This document shows positions 10,140 through 18,731 of a stretch of 64,000 nucleotides of DNA, piece by piece; within the stretch, counting starts at the first letter, position 1; each line of letters begins with the position of its first letter. This DNA is from Pseudomonas sp. PDM05 (GTDB lineage: Bacteria > Pseudomonadota > Gammaproteobacteria > Pseudomonadales > Pseudomonadaceae), in contig NZ_JACVAC010000006.1 in assembly GCF_014851685.1 (NCBI RefSeq), positions 1 through 64,000 on the forward strand, read 5' to 3'. The translations under genes were made by a program, and so were the position numbers. The notes under the pieces were generated by a model, which had not been told where the DNA came from, did not search any database, and saw nothing but the letters and a program-made list of their open reading frames with translations.

Positions 10140-11696
10140 GTGAGCCAGTCCCTGATCGCAGCCCTGCAAAACCCGGCTTTGTACCCTCATCCGGTTGAAG
10201 AATTCCAAGTGATCGAGACCCACATTTCCTGGGTCATACTCACTGGGCCCTACGCTTATAAACTGAAGAAACCGATGAACTTCGGCTTTCTGGACTTCAC
10301 GGCCCTGGATGATCGCGGCCATTTCTGCCGGGAAGAGCTGCGCCTCAACGGGCGCCTGACCAAGGATTTGTATCTTGAGGTGCTGCCGATCACTGGCACC
10401 GCCGAAGCCCCACAACTGGGCGGTGAAGGCCCGGTCATCGAGTACGCGCTGAAAATGCGCCAGTTCCCGCAAAGCCAACTGCTCAGCACCTTGCAAGCCA
10501 ACGGCGAACTGACCAGCGCGCACATCGATGAGATGGCCAAACAGATCGCACAGTTCCACCTGACGGCACCGAAAGTTGCGCAAGACCACCCAGCCGGCAC
10601 TCCGGACGAGGTGATGGCACCGGTGCGCCAGAACTTCGACCAGATCCGTCCCTTCCTCAGCGACAAGGCCGACCTGATTCAACTCGACGCGCTGCAAGCC
10701 TGGGCCGAAAGCAGCTTCGAACGCCTCAAGCCACTGTTCATCCAGCGCAAGCAGGACGGCTTCACCCGTGAATGCCACGGCGACATCCACCTGGGCAACG
10801 CCACCTTGATCGACGGCCAGGTGGTGATCTTCGACTGCATCGAGTTCAACGAGCCGTTCCGTTTCACCGACGTGTACGCGGATACCGGTTTCCTCGCGAT
10901 GGACCTGGAAGACCGTGGCCTCAAATCCCTGGCACGGCGTTTTATCAGCCAATACCTGGAACTGACCGGCGACTACCAGGGCCTCGAAGTGCTGAACTTC
11001 TATAAAGCCTACCGTGCCCTGGTACGCGCCAAGATCGCGCTGTTCAGCATGCCGGGCGACGCCAGCCCGGTGCAACGCGCCAGCAGCCTGCGCCAGTACC
11101 GCAACTACGCCAACCTGGCGGAAAGCTACAGCACCATTCCTTCGCGGTTCCTGGCAATTACCCACGGCGTTTCCGCGGTGGGCAAAAGCCAGGTGTCCAT
11201 GCGCCTGGTCGAGGCACTGGGTGCCGTGCGCCTGCGCTCGGATGTGGAACGCAAACGCCTGTTCGGCGAACAGCAGGTCGAGAACACGCCCAAGGCCGGT
11301 ATCTATGCAGCCGACGCAAGCGCTGCCACCTACGCGCGCTTGAATGAAATCGCCGATATCGTGCTGCGCGCCGGTTTCCCGGTAGTGCTGGATGCCACGT
11401 TCCTCAAGCGCGCACAACGCGACGCCGCCGCCAAGGTTGCCGAAGCCACTGGCGCACCGTTCCTGATCCTGGACTGCAACGCACCACAAGCCGTTATCGA
11501 GAGCTGGTTGGCACAACGTCAGGCCGACAAAAACGATCCATCCGACGCAACACTGGCCGTTATCGAAGAGCAACAGGCCAACCGCGAACCACTGAGCGCC
11601 GAGGAACTGCTCCTGAGCAAACGCGTCGAAACCAATGAAAGCGGGACACTGGACGCTTTGGTCGCGCACATCCGTCAGCGCCTGCCTGGGCTGTAA
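10140..11696 (+). CDS. Fused aminoglycoside-phosphotransferase-like and P-loop kinase protein
   Basis: Cytoplasmic protein of 518 residues joining two kinase-like modules. The N-terminal part (about 1-310) has the phosphotransferase catalytic motif H-G-D-I-H followed by 'IFDCIEFNEPFRFTDV', as in aminoglycoside phosphotransferase or kinase-like proteins. The C-terminal part starts with a Walker A loop, G-V-S-A-V-G-K-S (about 344-351), typical of AAA_33 small-molecule kinases. The substrate is unknown. The start is GTG at 10140 with GAAGGA a few bases upstream. It diverges from mrcB across a 118-bp promoter region. Confidence 0.8.
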   Translation: MSQSLIAALQNPALYPHPVEEFQVIETHISWVILTGPYAYKLKKPMNFGFLDFTALDDRGHFCREELRLNGRLTKDLYLEVLPITGTAEAPQLGGEGPVIEYALKMRQFPQSQLLSTLQANGELTSAHIDEMAKQIAQFHLTAPKVAQDHPAGTPDEVMAPVRQNFDQIRPFLSDKADLIQLDALQAWAESSFERLKPLFIQRKQDGFTRECHGDIHLGNATLIDGQVVIFDCIEFNEPFRFTDVYADTGFLAMDLEDRGLKSLARRFISQYLELTGDYQGLEVLNFYKAYRALVRAKIALFSMPGDASPVQRASSLRQYRNYANLAESYSTIPSRFLAITHGVSAVGKSQVSMRLVEALGAVRLRSDVERKRLFGEQQVENTPKAGIYAADASAATYARLNEIADIVLRAGFPVVLDATFLKRAQRDAAAKVAEATGAPFLILDCNAPQAVIESWLAQRQADKNDPSDATLAVIEEQQANREPLSAEELLLSKRVETNESGTLDALVAHIRQRLPGL

Positions 11697-11705
11697 GAAA
11701 AATTT

Positions 11706-11741
11706 CTTGGCCGTGTCACCGACTTTCGGCGCACGGCCAAG
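11706..11741 (+). terminator. Hairpin after the kinase fusion gene
   Basis: CTTGGCCGTG and CACGGCCAAG form a ten-base-pair stem with a 16-nt loop, ending 48 nt before the next gene. No T tract follows, so it may terminate weakly or be only a structural element. Confidence 0.4.
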
Positions 11742-11789
11742 CAATAGTGGCACTATAATGGCGTCATAAAACTAACAGGAGTTGCCATC

Positions 11790-12134
11790 ATGAGTCAGCC
11801 GAAGCTTCTTGATACACCGCTCTACTCGCTCCTGCATAAAGACGATATTCGCGGCTTCAACCTGGAGCGCCCAAAAGGCGGCACGATCGACATGCGCGGT
11901 GGCGACTTCCGAGGGCTGGATTTACGCGAACTGGAAGCCGCGGGCGTGGACTTCACCGACGCCTATTTCCGCTCGGCCGATTTGCGCGGCCTGGATCTGC
12001 GCGAGTGCTCGCTCGAAGGCGCCAGCCTGGCCCATGCACAGATCTCCGGTACTTACTTCCCGCCCGAACTGACCGCCGACGAGATCCTCATGTCGGTCAA
12101 TTTCGGTACACGCCTGCGTTATCGCACCAAGTAA
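11790..12134 (+). CDS. Pentapeptide-repeat protein
   Basis: Small cytoplasmic protein of 114 residues. From about residue 33 to 90 it shows repeated five-residue units of the A/D-L/F-x-x type (for example GGDFRG, DLREL, GVDFTD, SADLRG, LDLREC, GASLAH), which fold as a right-handed beta-helix. The family includes DNA-gyrase-protecting proteins, but nothing here shows such activity. The start has AGGAG 7-8 nt upstream, and a good -10 (TATAAT, 11754-11759) lies just before the gene, so it is probably transcribed alone. Confidence 0.85.
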   Translation: MSQPKLLDTPLYSLLHKDDIRGFNLERPKGGTIDMRGGDFRGLDLRELEAAGVDFTDAYFRSADLRGLDLRECSLEGASLAHAQISGTYFPPELTADEILMSVNFGTRLRYRTK

Positions 12135-12337
12135 TTCCCTGCCGCAAAGCCCCGGACACATTCAGTGCTCCGGGGTGCTCCATCCCTGCCCTGGAAAAAA
12201 TCCCCGCACCATTCTTATAAGCTTTTAGGCCGTTTCAGGCCAAAGAACTACGCTTTTCCTACTGAGCGCTACACTCCTTTTCAGGCTTGCCTGGTCACGA
12301 TACCCACCGCACCATTCGGCCGTCGCAAGGAGGCTTG

Positions 12338-12610
12338 ATGAACGATGAGCTGCAACACCTGAAAAACCTCGGCAAGACGTCAGCACAATGGCTGCATGCG
12401 GTGGGCATCCACAGTGCGTCCGACCTGCGTCGCCTGGGCGCGGTCGACGCCTACCGAGCTGTACGGACTCGCGGGTTCCGCGCATCGAAAGTCTTGCTGT
12501 ATGCAATTGAAGGGGCGTTGATGGATGTTCACTGGAACGACATTCCAGCCGAGCGCAAGGAAGCGTTGAACCGTCAATTGGATGCTATCTCGGCGCGCCA
12601 GAAGAATTAG
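12338..12610 (+). CDS. TfoX/Sxy C-terminal domain protein
   Basis: A 90-residue protein consisting only of the TfoX/Sxy C-terminal helix-hairpin-like domain, recognised by 'LKNLGKTSAQWLHAVGI' near the N-terminus, 'RRLGAVDAYRAVR' and the Leu/Ala-rich middle. Full-length TfoX controls natural competence in Vibrio and Haemophilus, while stand-alone C-terminal forms like this one are common in Pseudomonas and have no known role. The ATG at 12338 is preceded by the perfect ribosome-binding site AAGGAGG (12327-12333); an upstream in-frame start at 12287 is not supported. Confidence 0.85.
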   Translation: MNDELQHLKNLGKTSAQWLHAVGIHSASDLRRLGAVDAYRAVRTRGFRASKVLLYAIEGALMDVHWNDIPAERKEALNRQLDAISARQKN

Positions 12611-12688
12611 CGCGACGGTCAGAGCCAGGGTTGACGGGGGTTACGAACGAGCGTTTGAGAAAAGCACGAATGCATGCAAAAACAAATG

Positions 12689-12716
12689 TTGACTCTCAAA
12701 TGAGAATCGTTATGAT
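12689..12716 (+). promoter_or_regulatory. Promoter of the PrrF small RNA
   Basis: TTGACT (12689-12694) and TATGAT (12711-12716) are separated by 16 nt and overlap the Fur box. Transcription would start near 12723. Confidence 0.75.
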
Positions 12717-12720
12717 TATC
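12698..12720 (+). promoter_or_regulatory. Fur box controlling PrrF
   Basis: The 19 bases at 12702-12720 match 14 of 19 positions of the classical Fur consensus (GATAAT repeats with an inverted copy). It overlaps the -10 box, so Fe-bound Fur would block the promoter and the RNA would be made only in iron limitation. Confidence 0.75.
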
Positions 12721-12722
12721 AC

Positions 12723-12835
12723 AACTGGTCGCGAGATCAGCCGATAACTGAAAGACCCTTGGTTCGGACTCTCAGATTATCTCCTCATCAGGCTAATCAC
12801 GGTTATTTGACCCGGCTCTTGCCGGGTCTTTTTTT
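12723..12835 (+). ncRNA. prrF: PrrF-type iron-responsive small RNA
   Basis: An RNA of about 113 nt starting AACTGGTCGCGAG and ending in the stem GACCCGGC / GCCGGGTC followed by seven T residues. The central segment at 12772-12800 (CTCAGATTATCTCCTCATCA and on through GGCTAATCAC) matches, from memory, the conserved pairing core of P. aeruginosa PrrF1 and PrrF2, which with Hfq silence mRNAs of iron-using proteins. Fur control, size and terminator all fit. As in P. aeruginosa it lies beside haem-uptake genes, but only one copy is present here, so a second copy is expected elsewhere. It is convergent with hmuV. Confidence 0.9.
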
Positions 12836-12854
12836 GCCTGCGCAAAACTACGTT

Positions 12855-13622
12855 TCAGCGCGCAATGATCAGCGGATGCCCCCGTTCCGGATGCGGCTGT
12901 ACCAACACATCCAAACCGAACACTGCCTTGAGCGGCTCCGGCTGCATCACCTGTACTGGCGTATCCAGGGCATGGGGACGCCCCGCCTCCAGCAGCAAGA
13001 TCCGGTCACAGTAACGCGCCGCCAGATTCAGGTCGTGGAGAATCACCAGCACCGCCGCGCCGCGATCGGCGAAGGTGCGGATCGCCTGCAAGGTCGTATG
13101 TTGATGCAAGGGGTCGAGCATCGATGTCGGCTCATCCAGCAACAATGTCTGCCCAGCCTCCCCCGGCCACAACTGCGCCAAGACTCGCGCCAGGTGCACG
13201 CGTTGACGCTCGCCACCGGACAAGGCGAGATAACTGCGACCGCTCAAATGCCCGACATCCGCCGCCAGCAGGGCCGCCGCGATGATTTCATCATCGCGCA
13301 TCCGCCCGGTCTGATGGGGCAAGCGGCCCATGCCCACGACTTCTTCGACGCGAAAGGCAAACTCCAGGGACGAAGACTGCGGCAACACCGCCAAACGTTG
13401 CGCGCGCTGCGAACCACTCCACTCGCTCAGCGGGCGCTGATCCAACCACACGCCGCCCTGATCCGGCGGCAACTCACCGCACAACGCACCGAGCAACGTG
13501 CTTTTGCCCGCGCCATTGGGGCCCAGCACACCGAGTACTTCACCCGGCAGCAGCTCCAGGGTGACATCCGCCAGCACGGTTTTGCGGCCGCGACGGATCT
13601 GCAGGTCTTCCACACGCAGCAT
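12855..13622 (-). CDS. hmuV: Haem ABC transporter ATP-binding protein
   Basis: ATPase that powers haem import across the inner membrane together with HmuU and the periplasmic HmuT. The 255-residue protein has Walker [10 protein letters not shown] (34-42), the Q-loop, the ABC signature '[17 protein letters not shown]', Walker B '[11 protein letters not shown]' and a switch His in 'VILHDLNLA'. The start overlaps the hmuU stop by one base. It could in principle serve another siderophore-type substrate, but 'LDPLHQH' after Walker B, gene order and the PrrF neighbour fit haem (phuV in P. aeruginosa). Confidence 0.9.
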   Translation of the reverse strand: MLRVEDLQIRRGRKTVLADVTLELLPGEVLGVLGPNGAGKSTLLGALCGELPPDQGGVWLDQRPLSEWSGSQRAQRLAVLPQSSSLEFAFRVEEVVGMGRLPHQTGRMRDDEIIAAALLAADVGHLSGRSYLALSGGERQRVHLARVLAQLWPGEAGQTLLLDEPTSMLDPLHQHTTLQAIRTFADRGAAVLVILHDLNLAARYCDRILLLEAGRPHALDTPVQVMQPEPLKAVFGLDVLVQPHPERGHPLIIAR

Positions 13623-14659
13623 CAGGCACGCCCCCGCAACAACAGGTAGAGAAAAAATGGCGCGCCGATAAACGCAGTCACAATACCGATGGGCAACTCC
13701 GCCGGCGCCAAAGCCAGCCTGGCCACCAAGTCGGCAAACAGCAATAAACTCGCCCCCGCCAGCACCGACGCCGGCAGCAACACCCGATGATCCGGCCCCG
13801 CCAGCAATCGCACCAGATGCGGCACCACCAAGCCGACAAACCCGATCATCCCCGCCGCCGCCACGGCTGCGCCAACGCCGAGGGCCGTACAGAACACCAA
13901 CTCGCGCTTGAGCCGCTCAACATCAACCCCGAGATGGTTGGCCTCGGACTCGCCCAGCAGCAGCGCATTCAAGGCCTTGGCCCGACGCGGCAGCCACAAC
14001 GCGACAGCGGCACTCACCAGCAGCAACGGCCACAGCCGCGAATAGCTGGCGCCATTGAGGCTGCCCAGGTTCCAGAAGGTCAGGGTGCGCAAGGTGGCGT
14101 CGTCCGCCAGATAAGTAAACAGCCCCACCGCCGAACCCGCGAGCGCCGTAAGAGCGATGCCGGCCAGCAGCATTGTCGCGACGTTCGTCTGCCCGTTGTG
14201 CCGCCCCAGCCGATACACCAGTGCGGTGACCCCCAAGCCACCGAGAAACGCACACAATGACAACAAATAAGGGCCGAACGCTTGCGGCAAACCGCCAAAA
14301 AAAGCGCCGCCGACAATCGCAATCGCCGCCCCCAACGCCGCGCCGCTCGACACCCCGACCAGCCCCGGGTCCGCCAGCGGATTGCGAAACAGGCCCTGCA
14401 TCGCCACGCCCGACAACGCGAGCACCCCGCCCACCGCCAGCCCCAGCAACGTACGCGGCAAACGGATCTGCCCCAGGATCAGCTCCGCCTGCTCCAGCCC
14501 TTGGGCCTCGATAGGGGCGCCCATCAAGCGCAACGCCGCGCGGAGCGTATCCAACAACGGCAGGCTGACCGGCCCCAGGGCCAATGAGAGCCAAATCGCC
14601 AACACACACAACAGCGCCAGCCCGATAAACAGCGTCTTGGGTTTAACCAGAGTAGTCAT
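13622..14659 (-). CDS. hmuU: Haem ABC transporter permease
   Basis: FecCD-family inner-membrane permease of 345 residues with about ten transmembrane helices. Recognisable family segments are '[37 protein letters not shown]' (split here as RLPRTLLGL and [13 protein letters not shown]) and '[17 protein letters not shown]', the loop that contacts the ATPase. It overlaps hmuT by 4 nt (ATGA) and hmuV by 1 nt, so the three are one coupled operon. It corresponds to phuU. Confidence 0.92.
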   Translation of the reverse strand: MTTLVKPKTLFIGLALLCVLAIWLSLALGPVSLPLLDTLRAALRLMGAPIEAQGLEQAELILGQIRLPRTLLGLAVGGVLALSGVAMQGLFRNPLADPGLVGVSSGAALGAAIAIVGGAFFGGLPQAFGPYLLSLCAFLGGLGVTALVYRLGRHNGQTNVATMLLAGIALTALAGSAVGLFTYLADDATLRTLTFWNLGSLNGASYSRLWPLLLVSAAVALWLPRRAKALNALLLGESEANHLGVDVERLKRELVFCTALGVGAAVAAAGMIGFVGLVVPHLVRLLAGPDHRVLLPASVLAGASLLLFADLVARLALAPAELPIGIVTAFIGAPFFLYLLLRGRA

Positions 14660-15534
14660 GGGGCAGGCTTGCCCTGGGACGGATAAAACCCGGCGGACAA
14701 TTGCTTGAGGCTTTGCGGCAAGCGCGGCCCAAGCCCACCGACCAAGAGCGTGGGGTCCAGCTCAAACACCCGTCCCCCTTTGGCCGCCGGGGTTGCAGCC
14801 AGGATCGGGTTCTCCCTGAACAGGGCCGCCCGCGCCGCATCACCGCTCAGGGCGCGATCAGAGAACACCAGCACATCAGGGCTCAAGCCAGCCAGCGACT
14901 CTACCGAAAACGGCTTGTAACCACTGTGGGTCGCCAGGTTGCGTCCACCGGCCTGCTGCAACACCCAGTCCGCCGCCGTATCCTTGCCGGCAATCAGCGG
15001 CTTGCCACCCGAATGGCCGAGCAACAGCAATACACCCGGGGCCTTTTGCGTGGCTTGGGCCTTGGTCAACCAGTTCTTCTGCTGATCCAGAGCCTGCTCA
15101 TATCCGCTAAACAACTCATTGGCCTTGGCTTCATCACCCAGCAACTTGCCCAAGTGCTGGAGAGTGCCCTTCAGCGTCGGCAGATCCGGCTGGGCCGAGA
15201 ACATCTCCACCTGCACGCCCGCGCTGCGGATCTGCGCCAGCACCGGCGGCGGCCCCATCTCCTCGGTGCCCACCAGAATCTGTGGACGCAGGCTCAGGAT
15301 GCCCTCCGCCGACAGTTGTCGTTGATAACCAATACTCGGCAAGGCCTTGAGTGAGGCCGGATGCTGGCTTGTGGTGTCCACCCCCACCAGATTCGACTCG
15401 CCCCCCAGGGCCGTCACCCACTCCGAAAGCGCCCCACCGGCACTGACCCAGCGTTGTGGCCGTTCAGAGGCGTGTGCCCCGAGGTTGAACAGCAGTCCGA
15501 CAACAAGCGCAATAGCGCTGGCACTCAAGCGCAT
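14656..15534 (-). CDS. hmuT: Haem-binding periplasmic protein
   Basis: Periplasmic substrate-binding protein of the haem importer, 292 residues. A Sec signal (about 1-23, cut near AHA-SE) is followed by the two-lobed cluster-A3 binding-protein fold with 'RWVSAGGALSEWVTALGG' and 'LVGVDTTSQHPASL'. I use the ATG at 15534 because GAAGGA lies about 8 nt upstream; a TTG at 15552 overlaps that site. It is first in hmuTUV. No outer-membrane receptor or haem-trafficking protein gene (phuR, phuS) follows or precedes it. Confidence 0.88.
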   Translation of the reverse strand: MRLSASAIALVVGLLFNLGAHASERPQRWVSAGGALSEWVTALGGESNLVGVDTTSQHPASLKALPSIGYQRQLSAEGILSLRPQILVGTEEMGPPPVLAQIRSAGVQVEMFSAQPDLPTLKGTLQHLGKLLGDEAKANELFSGYEQALDQQKNWLTKAQATQKAPGVLLLLGHSGGKPLIAGKDTAADWVLQQAGGRNLATHSGYKPFSVESLAGLSPDVLVFSDRALSGDAARAALFRENPILAATPAAKGGRVFELDPTLLVGGLGPRLPQSLKQLSAGFYPSQGKPAP

Positions 15535-15644
15535 AACAGGGTTTCCTTCCAAAGGCGGGCCTTACGGGCACTCATCGATGTGACAGATAATCCCTGCCGG
15601 GCATCGTACTGGGCGCCCAGTCAGCTGACGGGCGAAGCCTGCAT

Positions 15645-15666
15645 TTGATAATTGTTTGCATTTGAA
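15645..15666. promoter_or_regulatory. Possible Fur box between hmuT and the Rieske gene
   Basis: The divergent region contains TTGATAATTGTTTGCATTTG, which matches 11 of 19 positions of the Fur consensus, including an intact GATAAT half. It lies 111 bp before hmuT and 24 bp before the Rieske gene, so it could affect one or both. The match is moderate, and location is the main support. Confidence 0.42.
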
Positions 15667-15689
15667 CGTCAAGGCACTTAAGGATTGAA

Positions 15690-16007
15690 ATGAAGTTTCT
15701 CTGCCCCTCCGACACCCTCGCCCCCGACAGCAGCCGCGGTTTTGAAATCGATGGCTGCAAACTGTTGGCGGTGCGCCGTGACGGCGTTGCCTACTTCTAC
15801 ATCAACCGCTGCCCTCATCGCGGCATCCCGCTGGAATGGCAGCCGGACCAGTTCCTTGACACCAGCGCCAGCCTGATCCAGTGCGCCACCCACGGTGCCT
15901 TGTTCCTGATCGAAAGTGGCGAGTGCATCTCCGGCCCGTGCGCAGGCCAAAGCCTCACCGCCCTGCCCGGCCGTGAAGACGCGCAGGGCTTGTGGGTGGA
16001 ACTCTAG
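15690..16007 (+). CDS. Small Rieske-type [2Fe-2S] protein
   Basis: A single-domain ferredoxin of 105 residues. Cluster ligands are Cys41-Pro-His43 (CPHRG) and Cys65-Ala-Thr-His68 (CATHGA), the C-x-H and C-x2-H pattern of Rieske proteins, here 21 residues apart. It has no signal peptide or membrane anchor, so it is cytoplasmic and resembles the soluble electron carriers of oxygenases or the NirD family. No oxygenase partner is adjacent. Its stop overlaps that of sfsA by 4 nt in convergent orientation. The partner is unknown. Confidence 0.88.
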   Translation: MKFLCPSDTLAPDSSRGFEIDGCKLLAVRRDGVAYFYINRCPHRGIPLEWQPDQFLDTSASLIQCATHGALFLIESGECISGPCAGQSLTALPGREDAQGLWVEL

Positions 16008-16714
16008 TCGAGCAGTACGTCCAGGCGACGCTCCAAGCATACTTCCTGCGGCGTGACCCGCACGCCATACGCCAACACTTGCACACCGGCAGCCTTGGCC
16101 TCACGCAATGCCGCCGCGTAAGCGGGATCGATTTCCACGGCCGGGCGCACCGCCTCAATCCCCGAGAGGTTGACGCAATACAACTGCACCGCCCGTACCC
16201 CTTCGCGGGCCAGGTGCGCCAACTCACGCAGATGCTTGGCTCCACGCTGCGTTACCGCGTCCGGGAACGCAGCGACCGCACTGTCATCGAAGCCCAGGGT
16301 GACACTTTTGACTTCCACATAAGCCACACCGTCGGGGTATTCCAGGCGAAAATCGATGCGGCTTTTCTCCTGGCCGTACGGCACTTCACGCTTGAGTGCG
16401 GTGAAGCCATTGAGCTCAGCGATCACCCCGGCGTGCAACGCCTCCTCGACCAACTGATTGGCGCGTGCCGTATTGACGCAGGCCAGGCGGCCCTGGGGTG
16501 TCTCGGCGATTTCCCAGGTGCCGGGCAGCTTGCGCTTGGGGTCATTGGAACGACTGAACCACACCTGCCCGCCTTCCACCATGCAGTTGAGCATCGAGCC
16601 AGTGTTCGGGCAGTGAATAGTCAGCAACTCGCCGCCAACGGTTTCGATATCGGTGAGAAAACGCTTGTAACGACGGATCAGCCGCGCTTGTTCGAGGGGA
16701 GGATTAAAACGCAT
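16004..16714 (-). CDS. sfsA: SfsA family DNA-binding/nuclease-like protein
   Basis: Family named for sugar fermentation stimulation in E. coli. The 236-residue protein has an N-terminal OB-like domain ('[19 protein letters not shown]', 'CPNTGSM') and a C-terminal PD-(D/E)xK nuclease-like core with 'SRIDFRL' and 'YVEVKSVTL', whose acidic and lysine residues are intact. Its biological substrate is unsettled. It overlaps the upstream aminotransferase stop by one base (TGATG) and is probably cotranscribed with it. Confidence 0.93.
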   Translation of the reverse strand: MRFNPPLEQARLIRRYKRFLTDIETVGGELLTIHCPNTGSMLNCMVEGGQVWFSRSNDPKRKLPGTWEIAETPQGRLACVNTARANQLVEEALHAGVIAELNGFTALKREVPYGQEKSRIDFRLEYPDGVAYVEVKSVTLGFDDSAVAAFPDAVTQRGAKHLRELAHLAREGVRAVQLYCVNLSGIEAVRPAVEIDPAYAAALREAKAAGVQVLAYGVRVTPQEVCLERRLDVLLD

Positions 16715-17886
16715 CAGCCTTGCCAGCTCCGCAGCCCACGGGCGATCCGATCCACCGCCTCTTGTAGCCGCTCAAGGTTTTGCGTGTAGGCAAAACGCAC
16801 ATGATGGCTGGCCTGATGGCGACCGAAATCCAGCCCCGGCGTAAACGCCACATGTTCGGTTTCAAGGAAGTGTCGACAAAACGCGAAGGCATCACCACCG
16901 AACGCGCTGATATCGGCATACAAATAGAACGCCCCCTGCGGCTCAACCGCAATGCCAAAACCCAGTTCACGCAGGGCCGGCAGCAGGAAGTCGCGACGAC
17001 GGCCGAATTCGGCGCGGCGCTCCTCGAGGATGCTCAGGGTGTCCGGGGTGAAACACGCAAGCGCGGCATGCTGGGCCATGCTGGGTGCGCTAATGTAGAG
17101 GTTCTGCGCGAGTTTCTCCAACTCCCCGACTGCAGCCGGTGGTGCTACCAGCCAACCCAGGCGCCAGCCGGTCATGCCGAAATACTTCGAAAAACTATTC
17201 AGGACGAAGGCGTCATCGTCCACTTCGAGCACGCTGGCGGCATCGGTGCCGTAGGTGAGGCCGTGGTAAATCTCGTCCACCACCAAGTGACCGTGACGCG
17301 CCTTGATTGCCGTCGACAAGCCAGCCAGTTCGTCGCGCGTGAGGATGGTGCCGGTCGGGTTGGCAGGGGAAGCGACAAGCGCGCCCACACTGTCCTGGTC
17401 CCAATGCCTGGCCACCAGCTCGGCGGTCAGTTGATAGCGCACGTCCGGGCCCACCGGCACCAACTGCGCCGCGCCCTCCACCAGCCGCAGGAAGTGGCGG
17501 TTGCACGGGTAGCCAGGGTCGGCCAGCAACCAGTGCTTGCCCGGATCCACCAACAAGCTGCTGGCCAACAACAATGCACCTGAGCCCCCAGGCGTGATCA
17601 GGATGCGCTCCGGGTCGATATTCAAGCCGTAACGTTGCTGGTAGAAACCGCTGATCGCTTCGCGCAACTCAGGTAGACCGCGGGCTGCGGTGTAACGGGT
17701 CTTGCCATTGGCCAGCGCCGCCTGGCCGGCACGGATAATCGGCTCGGCGGTGGTGAAGTCCGGCTCGCCGATTTCCAGATGGATCACGTCATGCCCGGCG
17801 GCCTGCAGCTCATTGGCACGTGCCAGTAACGCCATGACATGAAAAGGTTCGATGGCGCGACTGCGCGCACTGTAGGGCTGGACCAT
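16714..17886 (-). CDS. Class I/II pyridoxal-phosphate aminotransferase
   Basis: Cytoplasmic fold-type I aminotransferase of 390 residues. Diagnostic segments are '[16 protein letters not shown]', '[12 protein letters not shown]', 'SPANPTGT' and the PLP-lysine motif '[15 protein letters not shown]'. It belongs to the broad aspartate/alanine/valine-pyruvate-type clade, and the donor and acceptor cannot be read from the sequence. The equivalent gene lies beside dksA in P. aeruginosa as well. It runs into sfsA with a one-base overlap and is divergent from dksA. Confidence 0.9.
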   Translation of the reverse strand: MVQPYSARSRAIEPFHVMALLARANELQAAGHDVIHLEIGEPDFTTAEPIIRAGQAALANGKTRYTAARGLPELREAISGFYQQRYGLNIDPERILITPGGSGALLLASSLLVDPGKHWLLADPGYPCNRHFLRLVEGAAQLVPVGPDVRYQLTAELVARHWDQDSVGALVASPANPTGTILTRDELAGLSTAIKARHGHLVVDEIYHGLTYGTDAASVLEVDDDAFVLNSFSKYFGMTGWRLGWLVAPPAAVGELEKLAQNLYISAPSMAQHAALACFTPDTLSILEERRAEFGRRRDFLLPALRELGFGIAVEPQGAFYLYADISAFGGDAFAFCRHFLETEHVAFTPGLDFGRHQASHHVRFAYTQNLERLQEAVDRIARGLRSWQG

Positions 17887-18204
17887 TAGCCTTCCTTAAC
17901 GGTGAGGACAAAATCCGGATTCTACCGAACCCACGCGGTAAAACATGTTCTATTGCCTGCCCGGCTATCCGCGCAGGCCGGGCAAGCGTCTGCAAAACGA
18001 CTAAAATCAAGATTCGAGACAGTGCATGCCCAGCTACGACGGGCCGCCGCAGTTTGCGACGCCTTCGCCACGGCCTCGACAACCGGGAGTGGCGCACCCC
18101 GAATCTATCTGGTAAGTTCGCCCGCTTGCAGCCGCAGGGCCGGCAGGTGTCGGTGATGTTGCAATCCTGCGCAATGGATTAGAAGAGTGAGAGGCGGTCT
18201 ATTC

Positions 18205-18648
18205 ATGTCCACCCAAGCAAAGCAACAGCAGACTCAAGGCCTCAGCGGCTTCGAACCCTATGTGGAAAAGAAGGGCGAAGAGTACATGGGCGAGCCCATG
18301 CGCGAGCACTTCACCAAGATCCTGAACAAGTGGAAACAGGACTTGATGCAGGAGGTCGACCGTACCGTTGACCACATGAAGGACGAAGCAGCCAACTTCC
18401 CCGACCCGGCAGACCGTGCCAGCCAGGAAGAAGAGTTCGCCCTCGAACTGCGCGCCCGTGATCGCGAGCGCAAGTTGATCAAGAAGATCGACAAGACACT
18501 GCAAATGATCAAAGACGAAGAATACGGCTGGTGCGAGTCCTGCGGCATCGAGATCGGTATTCGCCGCCTCGAGGCCCGTCCTACCGCAGACATGTGCGTG
18601 GACTGCAAGAACCTTGCGGAAATCAAGGAAAAGCAGGTCGGCAAGTAA
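18205..18648 (+). CDS. dksA: RNA polymerase-binding transcription factor DksA
   Basis: Binds the RNA polymerase secondary channel and, with ppGpp, represses rRNA promoters and activates amino-acid promoters. The 147-residue protein has the long coiled-coil (about 30-105) with its acidic tip ('DPADRASQEEEF') and a C-terminal four-cysteine zinc finger, C-x2-C ... C-x2-C ('CESCG' and 'CVDCK'). I place the start at ATG 18205, preceded by AGAGG; a GTG at 18187 is less likely. A strong terminator follows. In this window its likely targets include the rRNA promoters at 23-196. Confidence 0.96.
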   Translation: MSTQAKQQQTQGLSGFEPYVEKKGEEYMGEPMREHFTKILNKWKQDLMQEVDRTVDHMKDEAANFPDPADRASQEEEFALELRARDRERKLIKKIDKTLQMIKDEEYGWCESCGIEIGIRRLEARPTADMCVDCKNLAEIKEKQVGK

Positions 18649-18665
18649 TCCTTCCGAGCTGAACG

Positions 18666-18694
18666 AATGGGGCGTGCAAACGCCCCATTTTTGT
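18666..18694 (+). terminator. Rho-independent terminator of dksA
   Basis: AATGGGGCGT and ACGCCCCATT form a ten-base-pair stem with a GCAA loop followed by a T run, 17 nt past the dksA stop. Confidence 0.9.
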
Positions 18695-18731
18695 TTCTGG
18701 CGTTTACCGTTTTTCCAGTAGTATCCGGCCC

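Noticed and set aside
9990..11753. A 587-codon minus-strand frame spanning the mrcB start and the kinase fusion gene
   Set aside because: It overlaps two well-supported genes and the promoter gap, and its product shows no recognisable motif.
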